Shown here: positions 45,806-55,061 of the stretch, piece by piece | Numbering within the stretch: the first letter of the stretch is position 1 | Layout of the letters: each line of letters opens with the position of its first letter | Source of the DNA: G965207125 sp965207125 | GTDB taxonomy: Bacteria > Pseudomonadota > Alphaproteobacteria > Puniceispirillales > UBA1172 | NCBI GenBank assembly: GCA_965207125.1 | Contig: OZ242263.1 | Coordinates: forward strand, 496,001-560,000 | DNA length: 64,000 nt | Direction of reading: 5' to 3' | Program-made: the position numbers and the translations under genes | Notes under the pieces: model-generated | What the model was told of the DNA's origin: nothing | What the model saw: the letters and a program-made list of their open reading frames with translations, nothing else | Database searches by the model: none

Positions 45806-46093
45806 CAAAACATCTCCTTTTCTCTCCACCCATTCTATCTAAGGCATCGTGGAATAAAAATCCAGAACCCTTCATCATAATATATCAAGGCCGCTAGGGT
45901 ATCATCAAGGGGCAATCTGCTGGTTTTGATGAGGGTATCAATGGTAACACATGATATAAAGCCTCCATACATAAACACGGCTAGCATGCTTGATTTTTGC
46001 ACTTTTACATACCATCTTATCAGGATAAGACTTGAGAATGATAGAGACGCTCTCATCCCCTTTATGGCAATCCTTTAAAGAACAGGACATAAA

Positions 46094-46807
46094 ATGAAGA
46101 TAACGACACTAAGTTTTGATTGTTACGGCACATTGATTGATTGGGAAGGTGGGATTTGGACCGCATTGCAGCCGCTGATCACTAGCAATTCTAGCGCGAT
46201 CACGAGAGCCCAAGGGCTCAGCCTTTTCGCCGCTATCGAGAATGAGATACAAGCAGCAGAACCAACTATGCCGTATCATCATATTCTTAAAGAGGTTCAT
46301 CGGCGTTTTGCCAAAGAAGAACAGCTAAAAACTTCAACTGATCTGGATCAAATTTTCGGCCAATCCGTCGCTTTCTGGCCTGCCTTTCCTGATAGCCTAG
46401 ATGCGCTAAGGCTGCTTAAAAAACACTATAAGCTGGTAATCTTATCTAATGTGGATAACGCTGGATTTGCTCACTCAAACGCAAAGATTGGGGTGGATTT
46501 TGACGCGGTCTATACCGCAGAAACCGTTGGATCATACAAACCCAACATCAATAATTTTCATTATATGATCAAGGACTTAAAAGAAAATCTCAACATATCA
46601 AGCGAGAACATTATGCACGTGGCCCAAAGCATGTTTCACGATATCGCCCCCGCCGACGAGATTGGTCTCAGAACAACATGGATTGACCGCCAAAATCTAT
46701 CCGGAGGGGGGGATTGGGGCGCAACGCCTAAGATAGACAACATGCCAAAGCCCGAGGCGATTTACCCAACATTGGAGGCTTTCGCCAACTCCGTATGCGG
46801 TAAATAA
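46094..46807 (+). CDS. HAD hydrolase, haloacid dehalogenase type II-like
   Basis: A 237-residue HAD-superfamily protein. Motif I is LSFDCYGTLIDWEGG, motif II VILSNVDNAG and motif III/IV region VGSYKPNINNFHYMI then HVAQSMFHDIAPADEIGLR. This resembles L-2-haloacid dehalogenase-type enzymes, but many such proteins are phosphatases; the substrate is unknown. It stands alone, convergent with the GST gene, 2 bases apart. Confidence 0.85.
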   Translation: MKITTLSFDCYGTLIDWEGGIWTALQPLITSNSSAITRAQGLSLFAAIENEIQAAEPTMPYHHILKEVHRRFAKEEQLKTSTDLDQIFGQSVAFWPAFPDSLDALRLLKKHYKLVILSNVDNAGFAHSNAKIGVDFDAVYTAETVGSYKPNINNFHYMIKDLKENLNISSENIMHVAQSMFHDIAPADEIGLRTTWIDRQNLSGGGDWGATPKIDNMPKPEAIYPTLEAFANSVCGK

Positions 46808-46809
46808 CT

Positions 46810-47451
46810 CTATCGCCACGAGGCAGGCGCAATATCCGGCGGCAGAGTATCTTTATAGCCTGCAACACTAGCAGCAAAATCGCCCATCCACGCTTCGAGA
46901 TGCGGAGCTTGGGCGCGCCAGTCAACGACATCACGAAAATCGAAAAAATCAAGGCTGCAAGCCAGTGCAATTTCGGCGGCGGTCGGGGTTTTGCCGTTGG
47001 TGTATTTGACATAAGACGTCCCGATCGGCTCAAAAGCGCGCTCTATCTTGCCGCGCTGCCAAGAAACGATGCTATCGAGGCGCTTGTCTTCAGGGCGAAA
47101 CCGCCCTTCATAAACGATCATTACGCCTGCTTCGAGCATCCCCTGCAACAGGGCAAAATCAACATGCGTTTGAAGATCATCCATCCCCTGCCCTGGAAAC
47201 AAGACGCTATCGCCATGTTTTTCGCGGTGGAGACGGTCAAAGTAATCCAGAATCACGCGACTATCGAAAATTGCACGCCCATCGACCAGCAAGACAGGAA
47301 CCTTGCTAAGGGGATTTTGTTCTCTGATGCTGTCCTTCTCATCGAACGGGTTGCTTGGCTCTACGGTGATTTGGTCCATCAGCCCAAGGCTATGAGCGGC
47401 CAGAAGAACGAGACGTACGAAAGGCGAGGTCGGGGAGGTGCGAAGAATCAT
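46810..47451 (-). CDS. Glutathione S-transferase family protein
   Basis: A 213-residue protein with the N-terminal thioredoxin-like domain (MILRTSPTSPFVRLVLLAAHSLGL; NPLSKVPVLLVDGRAIFDSRVILDYFD) and the all-helical C-terminal domain (ALACSLDFFDFRDVVDWRAQAPHLEAWMG). The P-S/VP glutathione-binding positions are present. A generic detoxification or thiol-transfer role is likely; the class cannot be fixed. Confidence 0.9.
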   Translation of the reverse strand: MILRTSPTSPFVRLVLLAAHSLGLMDQITVEPSNPFDEKDSIREQNPLSKVPVLLVDGRAIFDSRVILDYFDRLHREKHGDSVLFPGQGMDDLQTHVDFALLQGMLEAGVMIVYEGRFRPEDKRLDSIVSWQRGKIERAFEPIGTSYVKYTNGKTPTAAEIALACSLDFFDFRDVVDWRAQAPHLEAWMGDFAASVAGYKDTLPPDIAPASWR

Positions 47452-47539
47452 AATATCATCCTTTTATGAGATTACATGCTATATAGTTTTGTCAATAATG
47501 CTGGCACATGTCCAGCAAGAATCATCGTGGGAGGATCAT

Positions 47540-48403
47540 ATGACAAAATTAGCATTTATTGGCCTGGGGGTGATGGGGTATCCGATGGCTGGACATCTCA
47601 AGCGGGGCGGGCATGAGGTGACGGTTTTTAACCGTACCGCTGCCAAAGCCAAAAAATGGGCTGACGAATATGGCGGCCAAATGGCAGCAACACCAAACGA
47701 GGCGGCCCAAGACGCCGATGCAGTTTTCGCATGTGTCGGAGCGGATAATGATTTGCTCGAGGTAACAACCGGTGAGAACGGCGCGTTTCGCGCGATGAAT
47801 AAAGACAGCGTTTTTATTGATAACACCACCGCCTCAGCAGACGTCGCACGCACCCTTCACAAGGAGGCGAGCACGAGGGGTTTTCACTTCATCGACGCAC
47901 CAGTATCCGGGGGGCAAGCCGGGGCTGAAAGTGGAGTTTTGACGGTGATGTGCGGCGGTGATGAGGCAGCGTTTGACCGTGTCAAGCCGCTCATTGAATG
48001 CTATGGAAAAACGGTGATGCTTATAGGGGCCTCAGGGTCTGGGCAGCTGACTAAAATGGTCAACCAGATTTGCATAGCAGGATTGGTGCAGGGTTTGTCT
48101 GAGGCGATTAATTTTGGTCAATGCGCGGATTTGGACATGGAGAAAGTTCTCAAGGTTATCTCAGGCGGCGCGGCGCAATCATGGCAGATGGTCAATCGAG
48201 GCCATACGATGGTTGAGGGCAAATTTGATTTCGGCTTCGCCCTTGACTGGATGCTCAAAGACCTTGGAATCTGTCTTGATGAGGCGCGGAATAGCGGTGC
48301 GACAATGCCGATAACGGCATTAGTCGCGCAGTATTATGCCTTACTCTCTCGTCATGGTCACGGACGCGATGACTCGTCCGCGTTGATTAAATTACTCAAA
48401 TAG
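47540..48403 (+). CDS. 3-hydroxyisobutyrate dehydrogenase-family reductase
   Basis: A beta-hydroxyacid dehydrogenase of 287 residues: cofactor motif LAFIGLGVMGYPMAGHLKRGG, substrate-binding DAPVSGGQAGAESG, and catalytic lysine in GQLTKMVNQICIAG. It could be 3-hydroxyisobutyrate dehydrogenase or tartronate semialdehyde reductase. The start at 47540 has GAGG directly upstream, whereas the longer frame to 47438 adds a hydrophobic stretch that is not family-like. Confidence 0.9.
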   Translation: MTKLAFIGLGVMGYPMAGHLKRGGHEVTVFNRTAAKAKKWADEYGGQMAATPNEAAQDADAVFACVGADNDLLEVTTGENGAFRAMNKDSVFIDNTTASADVARTLHKEASTRGFHFIDAPVSGGQAGAESGVLTVMCGGDEAAFDRVKPLIECYGKTVMLIGASGSGQLTKMVNQICIAGLVQGLSEAINFGQCADLDMEKVLKVISGGAAQSWQMVNRGHTMVEGKFDFGFALDWMLKDLGICLDEARNSGATMPITALVAQYYALLSRHGHGRDDSSALIKLLK

Positions 48404-48430
48404 GAATCGGATAACCTAGCGCATAGTATC

Positions 48431-48505
48431 TCACGAACGTGTGCCCCAGATGCCCTCGAAAGTATCTGTGTTAAAACCAAATGCGAGGTATTTTTGTTTG
48501 TTCAT
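48431..48505 (-). CDS. Short ORF (24 aa) with a perfect ribosome binding site
   Basis: ATG at 48505 is preceded, 7 bases away, by AAAGGAGG, the best Shine-Dalgarno sequence in the neighbourhood. It encodes MNKQKYLAFGF then NTDTFEGIWGTRS and a TGA (48433-48431). It fits no family I know; it lacks the Glu-x3-Tyr of PqqA. It could be a small protein, a peptide precursor or a leader peptide. It sits in the gap between two convergent genes, on the ribH2 strand. Confidence 0.45.
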   Translation of the reverse strand: MNKQKYLAFGFNTDTFEGIWGTRS

Positions 48506-48593
48506 GATCATACCTCCTTTGAGAGTCGTCGCTAATATATTCCTTTTGAGCACAATATCTCTGTGCGCTGGTTCACTGAGAATGTAGGATTTT

Positions 48594-49028
48594 TTACCGA
48601 GCTAGATCTTTTCTTACTTGAGTGATCGCCAGTGCAGCGTTAGCCGCCTCGATGCCTTTTTTGACAAAATGCTTGGTGAAAAACTCGATCATCTCCGGGC
48701 TTTCTTGAAAGTTATGCGGCGTCAGCACCACCGATAGAACTGGGGTATCGCTATCCATCTGGGCGCGCATTAACCCATCAATCACAGCGGATGAGACAAA
48801 ATCATGACGATAAATCCCGCCATCAACGACAAAGGCACACCCGACGACCGCCGCGTATTTTCCGCTCCGCGCAAGGTCTCGCGCGAGTAAGGGTATTTCA
48901 AGCGCCCCTGGCACATCAAAGACGTCGACCAGTTTAGCGTCTATTTTTTCACAAAAGCCTTTTAGCGCTTGGTCAACAATATCACTGTGCCAGTTGGCTT
49001 TAATAAAGGCAAAACGTGTCTCGCTCAT
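48594..49028 (-). CDS. ribH: 6,7-dimethyl-8-ribityllumazine synthase, RibH2 type
   Basis: Makes lumazine, the last intermediate of riboflavin. The 144-residue sequence has the family order: FAFIKANWHSDIVDQALKGF, DVPGALEIPLLARDLA, AAVVGCAFVVDGGIYRHDF and PVLSVVLTPHNF. The short IKANWH start and overall pattern resemble the type II (decameric) enzyme known from Brucella and rhizobia. It is a lone copy, without other rib genes here. Confidence 0.9.
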   Translation of the reverse strand: MSETRFAFIKANWHSDIVDQALKGFCEKIDAKLVDVFDVPGALEIPLLARDLARSGKYAAVVGCAFVVDGGIYRHDFVSSAVIDGLMRAQMDSDTPVLSVVLTPHNFQESPEMIEFFTKHFVKKGIEAANAALAITQVRKDLAR

Positions 49029-49139
49029 CCTTTTTCTCCATGAGGTCTTATGATTTCCAGATGGTTTATATTATAGCGCAAAACAAGCAGTAAGCGATAG
49101 ATTTTACGCTTTTGAAGTAATTTGAGGTAAATCGCCGGG

Positions 49140-50933
49140 TTATCCGCGTTTGGACGTTTGGCGGTTCTCCCCGCCCCAATCACCCAGCGTGTGCTGTTTT
49201 TCAGCCAGAAGATCCATATTTAACCCCTCGGTGGACTTAGATATTTTATCTGTCTGCTCCCAGCCGAGGGCCTCAAGACATGCTTGGCATTTTTTATCTT
49301 TTGGCGCAGCGGCGGTGTTTTTATAAACCCATTTTCCCTCGACGATACGCCCATAAATCACCGCTGTTTTCCAGTCAGCCAGAACAATTTCAGAAAATGA
49401 AGCGGCGCATCTTTTGAGGAAATCGAACATTAGCGTCTCTGGTGAAGGCAAGGTTTCCTCGGGCTTAGTCGCTTTGATATTGACGTTGCGAAAACGGTCT
49501 ATGTTGCACAAAGAGACCGGATCCAAAATAGTCATTGTGTCGCCTTGCCCGAACGCAATGGTATGCGGCCGCTCACCCAAAGGCTGGTCATTATCAAGAA
49601 ACTCGAAATAAACCGTCTTTTCACTCACCCTCAACCACGAGAAAAACAACTCAGGCATCCCGATAAACGCTTCCTTATTATGGTAAAGCAAATCATCAAC
49701 GGCTTTATATCTTGAGGTCGTAAGTCCTCTGCTCCACGCTCGTTCGACGGTGGCGGCGGGTGAGGTAATAACAAAAAACATAAACAAAACATGCCCGAAT
49801 TGGCTTAAAAGATTGCTGGTGTAATCGCCCTCGCCATCAAACTTAAAACTATCAAACCTGAATCGGTCGATCAGAAGATGAGGCATGTTCTGTCTGACGG
49901 CTTTTCCCGCCATATAGTAATCGAGTTTCTTATCGATAATGGCGAGTTCCTGTCCGGTGAGCATCGCGGCATATTTGTAATCCTCGCCGAGACTGTCATA
50001 ATCCATCAGATATTTACGCCAGTAATCAGGGCTGATCACGGCAAAATCCTCCCAAGGAATCCGCAGTTTCTCGGCGAGTTTTCTCTGTAGGGGGCGAATG
50101 GTGCTTTTGCCTGCGGCGGACGCGCCTTTAGTATTCATCACCACCGATTCTTTTTGTGGCGGCAACAGCCGATACCCTTCACGCTCTACGGCGTCGATAA
50201 AGATTGGCTCGATCAAGCGGCTGATCAACCGGCTACCATAATGATTGCTAGCAATCCGTGAGGCGAGCCGGATAATTGCTTCGTTATCAGCAACCAGTTT
50301 ACCGTGCCGTCCGGTGATGCTGCCAACCACTTCAATAAGAGCGCTAAGACAGGCCCGCTCGAGGTCATCATCTGTCTTATGTTGACGCACACGCCAGTTT
50401 TCGATCAGGTCCTTTTCATTATGCTCACGTTTTTTTGGTGTGGCCGCTGGTTTGCGCGAAAAAGAAAACCATTTTTTCTTTGTCTCAACCGGCGTCTGTT
50501 TGCCAGATAAATCCTGATCTAAAATCGTTCCAACTGCGGTTTTGATTTCAGATTTCATCGCTTCAAATTTTTCCTCGATCTCCTCCTGATGCGGCGGCAT
50601 ATAATGAAGGTGAATCCGCTCGACCATCGAGCGCAGTGAAATACCGAGATCAGCGTAATTAGGCCCGTCCGCAACGAATAAATCAGCCGTCACGCGCACC
50701 AGCAATTCATGGACGACAAGACGCTCGGTCTTAAACGCCGCGAGGGATTCCATCGGCAAACCGCTGAAATCGGCAGCCTCGAGCGCCTCGTCATATGAAA
50801 CGGTGGCGTTTTCGGGACGATACAGCGTAATCATCGGGCGCAGACGATGCGGGATAGATGAGGTTAGCCCCGGATTCCAAGCATGAAAGGCGCTATTATC
50901 GGGGCTTGCCGGGTTTTTGCTTTTACCTGCCAT
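49140..50933 (-). CDS. P-loop kinase-like protein, zeta-toxin-like fold, unknown function
   Basis: A 597-residue protein. The N-terminal 260 residues are mostly helical with a Lys-rich segment (TKKKWFSFSRKPAATPKKR, about 150-170). A P-loop GASAAGKST lies at residues 270-278, followed by FAVISPDYWRKYLMDYDSLG and HLLIDRFRFDSF, which resemble the substrate-binding region of zeta-toxin/AAA kinases. The end has a CxxC (KKCQACLEAL). I do not know the family. It follows tctA on the same strand by 27 bases, so it may be co-transcribed with the transporter and the oxalate locus; no antitoxin partner is evident. Confidence 0.7.
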   Translation of the reverse strand: MAGKSKNPASPDNSAFHAWNPGLTSSIPHRLRPMITLYRPENATVSYDEALEAADFSGLPMESLAAFKTERLVVHELLVRVTADLFVADGPNYADLGISLRSMVERIHLHYMPPHQEEIEEKFEAMKSEIKTAVGTILDQDLSGKQTPVETKKKWFSFSRKPAATPKKREHNEKDLIENWRVRQHKTDDDLERACLSALIEVVGSITGRHGKLVADNEAIIRLASRIASNHYGSRLISRLIEPIFIDAVEREGYRLLPPQKESVVMNTKGASAAGKSTIRPLQRKLAEKLRIPWEDFAVISPDYWRKYLMDYDSLGEDYKYAAMLTGQELAIIDKKLDYYMAGKAVRQNMPHLLIDRFRFDSFKFDGEGDYTSNLLSQFGHVLFMFFVITSPAATVERAWSRGLTTSRYKAVDDLLYHNKEAFIGMPELFFSWLRVSEKTVYFEFLDNDQPLGERPHTIAFGQGDTMTILDPVSLCNIDRFRNVNIKATKPEETLPSPETLMFDFLKRCAASFSEIVLADWKTAVIYGRIVEGKWVYKNTAAAPKDKKCQACLEALGWEQTDKISKSTEGLNMDLLAEKQHTLGDWGGENRQTSKRG

Positions 50934-50960
50934 GTCCGTTACTTAGAAAAATGGCGTCCT

Positions 50961-52487
50961 CTAAGCTGCTTCAACCTTTTTGATTTTGCTATAAATGATT
51001 TTGAACAAAGGTAACAGAATCAGCAAAATGGCGAGGATGGTGATCGGGGCTGAGATTGGTCTTGTGAGGAAAATCATGAAATCACCATCGGAAAAAAGCA
51101 ACGCTTGGCGCAATTTTGGTTCAGCAATTGGTCCCAGAACAATAGCCAGCACAGCAGGGGCCACAGGATAATCCAGAATCCGCATGAAAAAGCCCCCAAA
51201 ACCAACGAGCACCATCAGTGAGACATCGAACATATCAAGATAGGCGGCGTAAGTGCCGATCAACGACAGAACGAAAATCACCGGGGATAGGATCGTGAAC
51301 GGCATTTTCAGCATCCACAGAAAAATCGGGATAAACAGGATGTTAACCACCACGGCGACAAAGTTAGAGATATAAAACGAGCCAATCAAAGGCCAGACGA
51401 AATCAGGCTGGTTAGTGAACAGCAAAGGCCCTGGCTGCAATCCCCAGATAACCATCCCCGCGAGCAGCACCGCGGTGGTTGGCGAGCCGGGAATCCCAAG
51501 CGTCATCATTGGTAACATCGCGCCAGTTGAGGCCGAGTTATTCGCCGATTCAGGCGCGGCGATACCATCTATTGCGCCCTTGCCGTATTCGTTTTGGTTT
51601 TTCGAGGTCATTTTGGTGACGCCATAAGCCATCAGTGAGCCGGGAGTCGCGCCAGCGGCTGGCAGGATTCCCACAAAAAATCCAAGGAACGAGCCAATGA
51701 GCGTGCCACGCCAAGCCTTTTTAAATTGTCTGAGCGCATCGATAATGCTGCTAAACGACACATCCACCTGTGACAGTGAGGTGCCATAACGTGAGGTGTT
51801 GATTGTCCAAATCATCTCGCCAATGCCATAGATTCCAATTGCAAGAACGAGGAATCTGATCCCGTGAGAAAATCCGCTAATATCGAAAAAGATCAGCCGA
51901 GGTTCGCCTGAAATAATATCGAAGCCGACGGTGGCCATCACTAGCCCGAAGCAGATCGAAAAAATCGTCTTGGGGAAATCATCGCCGCCCAATCCAGCAA
52001 AGGTGGCAAACGCCAGCAGCATCAACGCGAAAACTTCGGGGTCGCCGAAAGACAAGGCGACAGACGCAAGAAGCGGCGCAAAGGCAGTGAACATCACATT
52101 AGCGATCGAAGCACCGATAAATGAGGCAATAGCAGCAACCACCAGCGCCACATGCGCTTTTCCGGCGAGCGCCATCGGCCTGCCATCGAAAGTCGTGGCA
52201 ACCGCTGTAGACGCGCCGGGAATTCCTAGTGTGATCGACGAAATCGCACCGCCATACATCGCGCCGTAATAAATGGCCGCGAGAAAAATCATCGGCGAGG
52301 TCGCCCCGCCAGTAAAGCTCTGGATAACAAAGGTGAAGGGCAACAAAATGGCAACCCCGTTCACCGAACCAAGCCCCGGCATTGCGCCGACAAACAAACC
52401 AACCACCACACCAATGATAGCAAGGCCAAGATTGATCGGCTGCAATGCGATCAGAATACCGTCAAAAAGCGAAACTAAAACATCCAT
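50961..52487 (-). CDS. tctA: Tripartite tricarboxylate transporter, large membrane subunit TctA
   Basis: A 508-residue polytopic permease of the TctA family. GLFVGAMPGLGSVNGVAILLP, the inverted GLILPAAGATPGSLMAYG-like GILPAAGATPGSLMAYGV, and LGIPGSPTTAVLLAGMVIWG are the family's glycine-proline-rich substrate loops. With TctB and TctC it forms a binding-protein-dependent, ion-driven importer for carboxylates. Next to frc and oxc the likely cargo is oxalate or a related C2-C4 acid, which is inference. Confidence 0.95.
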   Translation of the reverse strand: MDVLVSLFDGILIALQPINLGLAIIGVVVGLFVGAMPGLGSVNGVAILLPFTFVIQSFTGGATSPMIFLAAIYYGAMYGGAISSITLGIPGASTAVATTFDGRPMALAGKAHVALVVAAIASFIGASIANVMFTAFAPLLASVALSFGDPEVFALMLLAFATFAGLGGDDFPKTIFSICFGLVMATVGFDIISGEPRLIFFDISGFSHGIRFLVLAIGIYGIGEMIWTINTSRYGTSLSQVDVSFSSIIDALRQFKKAWRGTLIGSFLGFFVGILPAAGATPGSLMAYGVTKMTSKNQNEYGKGAIDGIAAPESANNSASTGAMLPMMTLGIPGSPTTAVLLAGMVIWGLQPGPLLFTNQPDFVWPLIGSFYISNFVAVVVNILFIPIFLWMLKMPFTILSPVIFVLSLIGTYAAYLDMFDVSLMVLVGFGGFFMRILDYPVAPAVLAIVLGPIAEPKLRQALLFSDGDFMIFLTRPISAPITILAILLILLPLFKIIYSKIKKVEAA

Positions 52488-52496
52488 AATTTTCCT

Positions 52497-52541
52497 CGTT
52501 TACTCTGGGGTTTACTCTAATGGGGTTTACTTTAATGGGGG
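52497..52541. repeat. Short tandem repeat between tctB and tctA
   Basis: GGGGTTTACTCTAAT is followed by GGGGTTTACTTTAAT and another GGGG, with a third partial unit (GTTTACTCT) before. It fills most of the 65-base gap that should hold the tctA ribosome binding site (minus strand). Probably slippage-derived. Confidence 0.8.
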
Positions 52542-52552
52542 GTCTCGATGGC

Positions 52553-53083
52553 TTATAAAAAGAGATCATAAAGTGGGATAAATAGCGGCTCCAAATAGCC
52601 TTTCGGTAAGACAATTCGCATAGCGATATCGAAAAAAAAGAAACTGACAAACGGCAGTAGAACAGCGATGCTCATGGTTACGAACCAACCGTGCCTTCCC
52701 AGAAATTTCATATAATAGATCATGAAAAGTGGTATCGCGCCGTAGAATCCGATCAGTTTGATCAAAACAAGAAACCCGATCAGCCCGCCACCGACACTCA
52801 TCAGCATACGCTTGCCGTAACTGTCTAGAAACGGCTCATCAGAAACCGATGGCGCAGAACGCCTCAGATACCAGTTGATGCCAATCCAGACGGAGCAACC
52901 CAGCATAATGGCGGATAGCCAGAATGGCCAGAATCCGCTTCCAGGGCCTTCACCATCAATAAATCCAATATTGGCAAAGCGCGGAACATCGGGATTCCAA
53001 CTTGGTGGATCCCCGCTCTTCCACATAAGATAAAGCGAGAGGGCTCCAAGAATGACAGCTGTGATAATTTCAGCTCTACGCAT
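52553..53083 (-). CDS. tctB: Tripartite tricarboxylate transporter, small membrane subunit TctB
   Basis: A 176-residue protein with four hydrophobic helices: ITAVILGALSLYLMWKSG at the start, FWPFWLSAIMLGCSVWIGINWYL, GGLIGFLVLIKLIGFYGAIPL and VTMSIAVLLPFVSFFFFDI. Length and topology match TctB, which pairs with TctA. Its position between tctC and tctA confirms it. Confidence 0.92.
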   Translation of the reverse strand: MRRAEIITAVILGALSLYLMWKSGDPPSWNPDVPRFANIGFIDGEGPGSGFWPFWLSAIMLGCSVWIGINWYLRRSAPSVSDEPFLDSYGKRMLMSVGGGLIGFLVLIKLIGFYGAIPLFMIYYMKFLGRHGWFVTMSIAVLLPFVSFFFFDIAMRIVLPKGYLEPLFIPLYDLFL

Positions 53084-53129
53084 ACTCGAAACCCTCCCGT
53101 GTTAGATTACCGTTCAGACGATGATCGTC

Positions 53130-54104
53130 TTACTTGATTGCTCCAGATTGACGTAGGATTGTTTCGTGGCGATCCCGTTGTGACTGCCAATAAGACGTCA
53201 TGGTATTACCACTAATGAAATCACCCATCAGCGACTTGCTACTCTTGTATGTCTGCCAGTCGTCGGATTTATACACCTTTGTAAACAAGTCGGTGTAGTA
53301 ATCGAGTGCTTCAGGAGCCATGCCCGGTGCGCCAACAACAGCACGCTGCATGAAGTAGCTAAAATTGCCACCTTTTTCCTTCAATGTCGGAACATCGGGG
53401 AACAACGGCAAGCGTTCATCGGTGAAAGCAACCAAGGGCACCATATCACCTGACTCGTAAAAGCCGAGAGCTTCAGATGGGTTATTAACTGATGAGTTCA
53501 GCTGCTTTCCCGCGACCTGCTTAGCGACCGCCCCGCCTCCTTTATAGGGGATATATTTCATATCGAGCCCATAATTGTTGTTAAGGTAGTCGGTGATGAT
53601 ATTATCCTCGGAGTTTTTACCGGTACCACCCATGACCCAGTTCTGCCCTTCGGCTTGCGCCACCTTGAGAAACTGATCAAAACTGGTGATCCCGCTATCC
53701 TTATGCACCCATAGTAAAAAGGTGTCTTCGGCCATACGACCGACCGGAGCAAAATCCATAATATCAACATTCAATCCCGGCTGACGCAGGGGGGTTGTGA
53801 AGAACGAATTCAGCGTCACCATAATCGTGTGATTAGGGTCACTTGCATCCTTCGCGGCGATCAGGGCTTCCGCGCCTGAGCCACCTGATTTGTTAGTCGG
53901 CACAAGTGGACGATTTGACAAACCTTCTTTTTCGACGATGGCTTGCATCAGACGAGCCATTTTATCAGCTCCTCCGCCTTTGCCGGCCATAATGATGAAG
54001 TCGACGGGCTTATTAGGCTCCCACGCGTTAGCGACACTAACCATGCCGCCAAGCGTGAAAAACACGCCCATCATTGCGATTGCGCAACGCTTCAGTATAC
54101 TCAT
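53130..54104 (-). CDS. tctC: Tripartite tricarboxylate transporter, periplasmic binding protein TctC
   Basis: A 324-residue periplasmic binding protein with a clear signal peptide (MSILKRCAIAMMG...SVANA, cleavage likely before WEPN). Family motifs include VDFIIMAGKGGGADKMARL, RPLVPTNKSGGSGAEALIAA and YIPYKGGGAVAKQVAGKQ. The ATG at 54104 has AAAGGAGG five bases upstream; the longer frame (54146) would bury the signal peptide and is rejected. It is the first gene of the tctCBA run. Confidence 0.95.
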   Translation of the reverse strand: MSILKRCAIAMMGVFFTLGGMVSVANAWEPNKPVDFIIMAGKGGGADKMARLMQAIVEKEGLSNRPLVPTNKSGGSGAEALIAAKDASDPNHTIMVTLNSFFTTPLRQPGLNVDIMDFAPVGRMAEDTFLLWVHKDSGITSFDQFLKVAQAEGQNWVMGGTGKNSEDNIITDYLNNNYGLDMKYIPYKGGGAVAKQVAGKQLNSSVNNPSEALGFYESGDMVPLVAFTDERLPLFPDVPTLKEKGGNFSYFMQRAVVGAPGMAPEALDYYTDLFTKVYKSDDWQTYKSSKSLMGDFISGNTMTSYWQSQRDRHETILRQSGAIK

Positions 54105-54200
54105 TGTTTCCTCCTTTAGAGTAGTTGAAGTTTCTATAATGACCATTACACTATTTCACCTGTAATGATACATTAACCCAAAAATTACCTCCCTTTGCCA

Positions 54201-55058
54201 TCAGTGCACCAGAATAACTGGTTTGCTGGCTTTATCTATAAAGCGCTGCGTGACGCCGCCAATCGCGCGCTCAAAGTACTGGTTACTGCCGTATGCACCC
54301 AAAATAGCGAGATCGGCGTCAATTTCAGTAAAAGCCCCCAGTAGGGTTTTGCCAACACCGCCAGATGGCTTAATCTTAAAACTCTCGGCTTTAACGTCAT
54401 GCTCTTTAAGGTAATCACGCAATTCTTCAGCGGCAATTTCTACCGAAGATGTATCAACGGTGATGATTGATACTTTTTTAGCGGATTTCATGATCCAAAG
54501 ACACAGCGCAACCGCCCGGGTTGATTCCAACGACCCATCCCACGCAAGCGCAACATGCTCGTTGATATTTTTTGGCTCTGTCCCGCCAGTATCAGGACAC
54601 ATCAGCACAGGTCTTGCTGTGTGAAACAACGCGGTTTTAAGCGTGTTTGCCCCAAGATTCCGATCAATATCAGGTTGCGCCACGGCAATCAGGTCAGATA
54701 GCCTGCCATATTTACGCACGATATCAATCTGCTTGCCGGTGTCCTCGGTGATACTTGCGGTCAGCTGGTTAGAAGAGGCCTTGTCGCTGATTTTAATCCC
54801 AAGGCTTTTGCATAAGCCCAGAATTTTATCGCCAAGCACCTTCTGCTCAATATCGAACATCGAAGCCGATTGCTGGATAAATCTCTCCTTAGTCTCTTTT
54901 GACATCGGAACGCCGAAGGGCAGAATATCCTCAGGGCGCGGATGGCAGTGAGTGATTTTGATATGCGCGTTTAATCCTCTCGCTAAGCCAGCCGTATAGG
55001 CAAGGACGCTATCAGCCTTGCCATCACCGCGGACAGGAACGAGAATTCTTCTAATCAT
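54201..55058 (-). CDS. Tandem universal stress protein (UspA family)
   Basis: A 285-residue protein with two Usp domains: IRRILVPVRGDGKADSVLAYTA at the start, and a second starting EHVALAWDGSLESTRAVALCL near residue 165 with the nucleotide-binding end DLAILGAYGSNQYFERAIGGVTQRF. Such proteins bind ATP or AMP and respond to stress. It is 3 bases after fhs, inside the oxalate locus, and may regulate it or the transporter; that is inference. Confidence 0.9.
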   Translation of the reverse strand: MIRRILVPVRGDGKADSVLAYTAGLARGLNAHIKITHCHPRPEDILPFGVPMSKETKERFIQQSASMFDIEQKVLGDKILGLCKSLGIKISDKASSNQLTASITEDTGKQIDIVRKYGRLSDLIAVAQPDIDRNLGANTLKTALFHTARPVLMCPDTGGTEPKNINEHVALAWDGSLESTRAVALCLWIMKSAKKVSIITVDTSSVEIAAEELRDYLKEHDVKAESFKIKPSGGVGKTLLGAFTEIDADLAILGAYGSNQYFERAIGGVTQRFIDKASKPVILVH

Positions 55059-55061
55059 CGC

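Noticed and set aside
45835..46056. 73-codon minus-strand ORF upstream of gor
   Set aside because: No ribosome binding site, no family features and skewed composition; it lies in the promoter gap.
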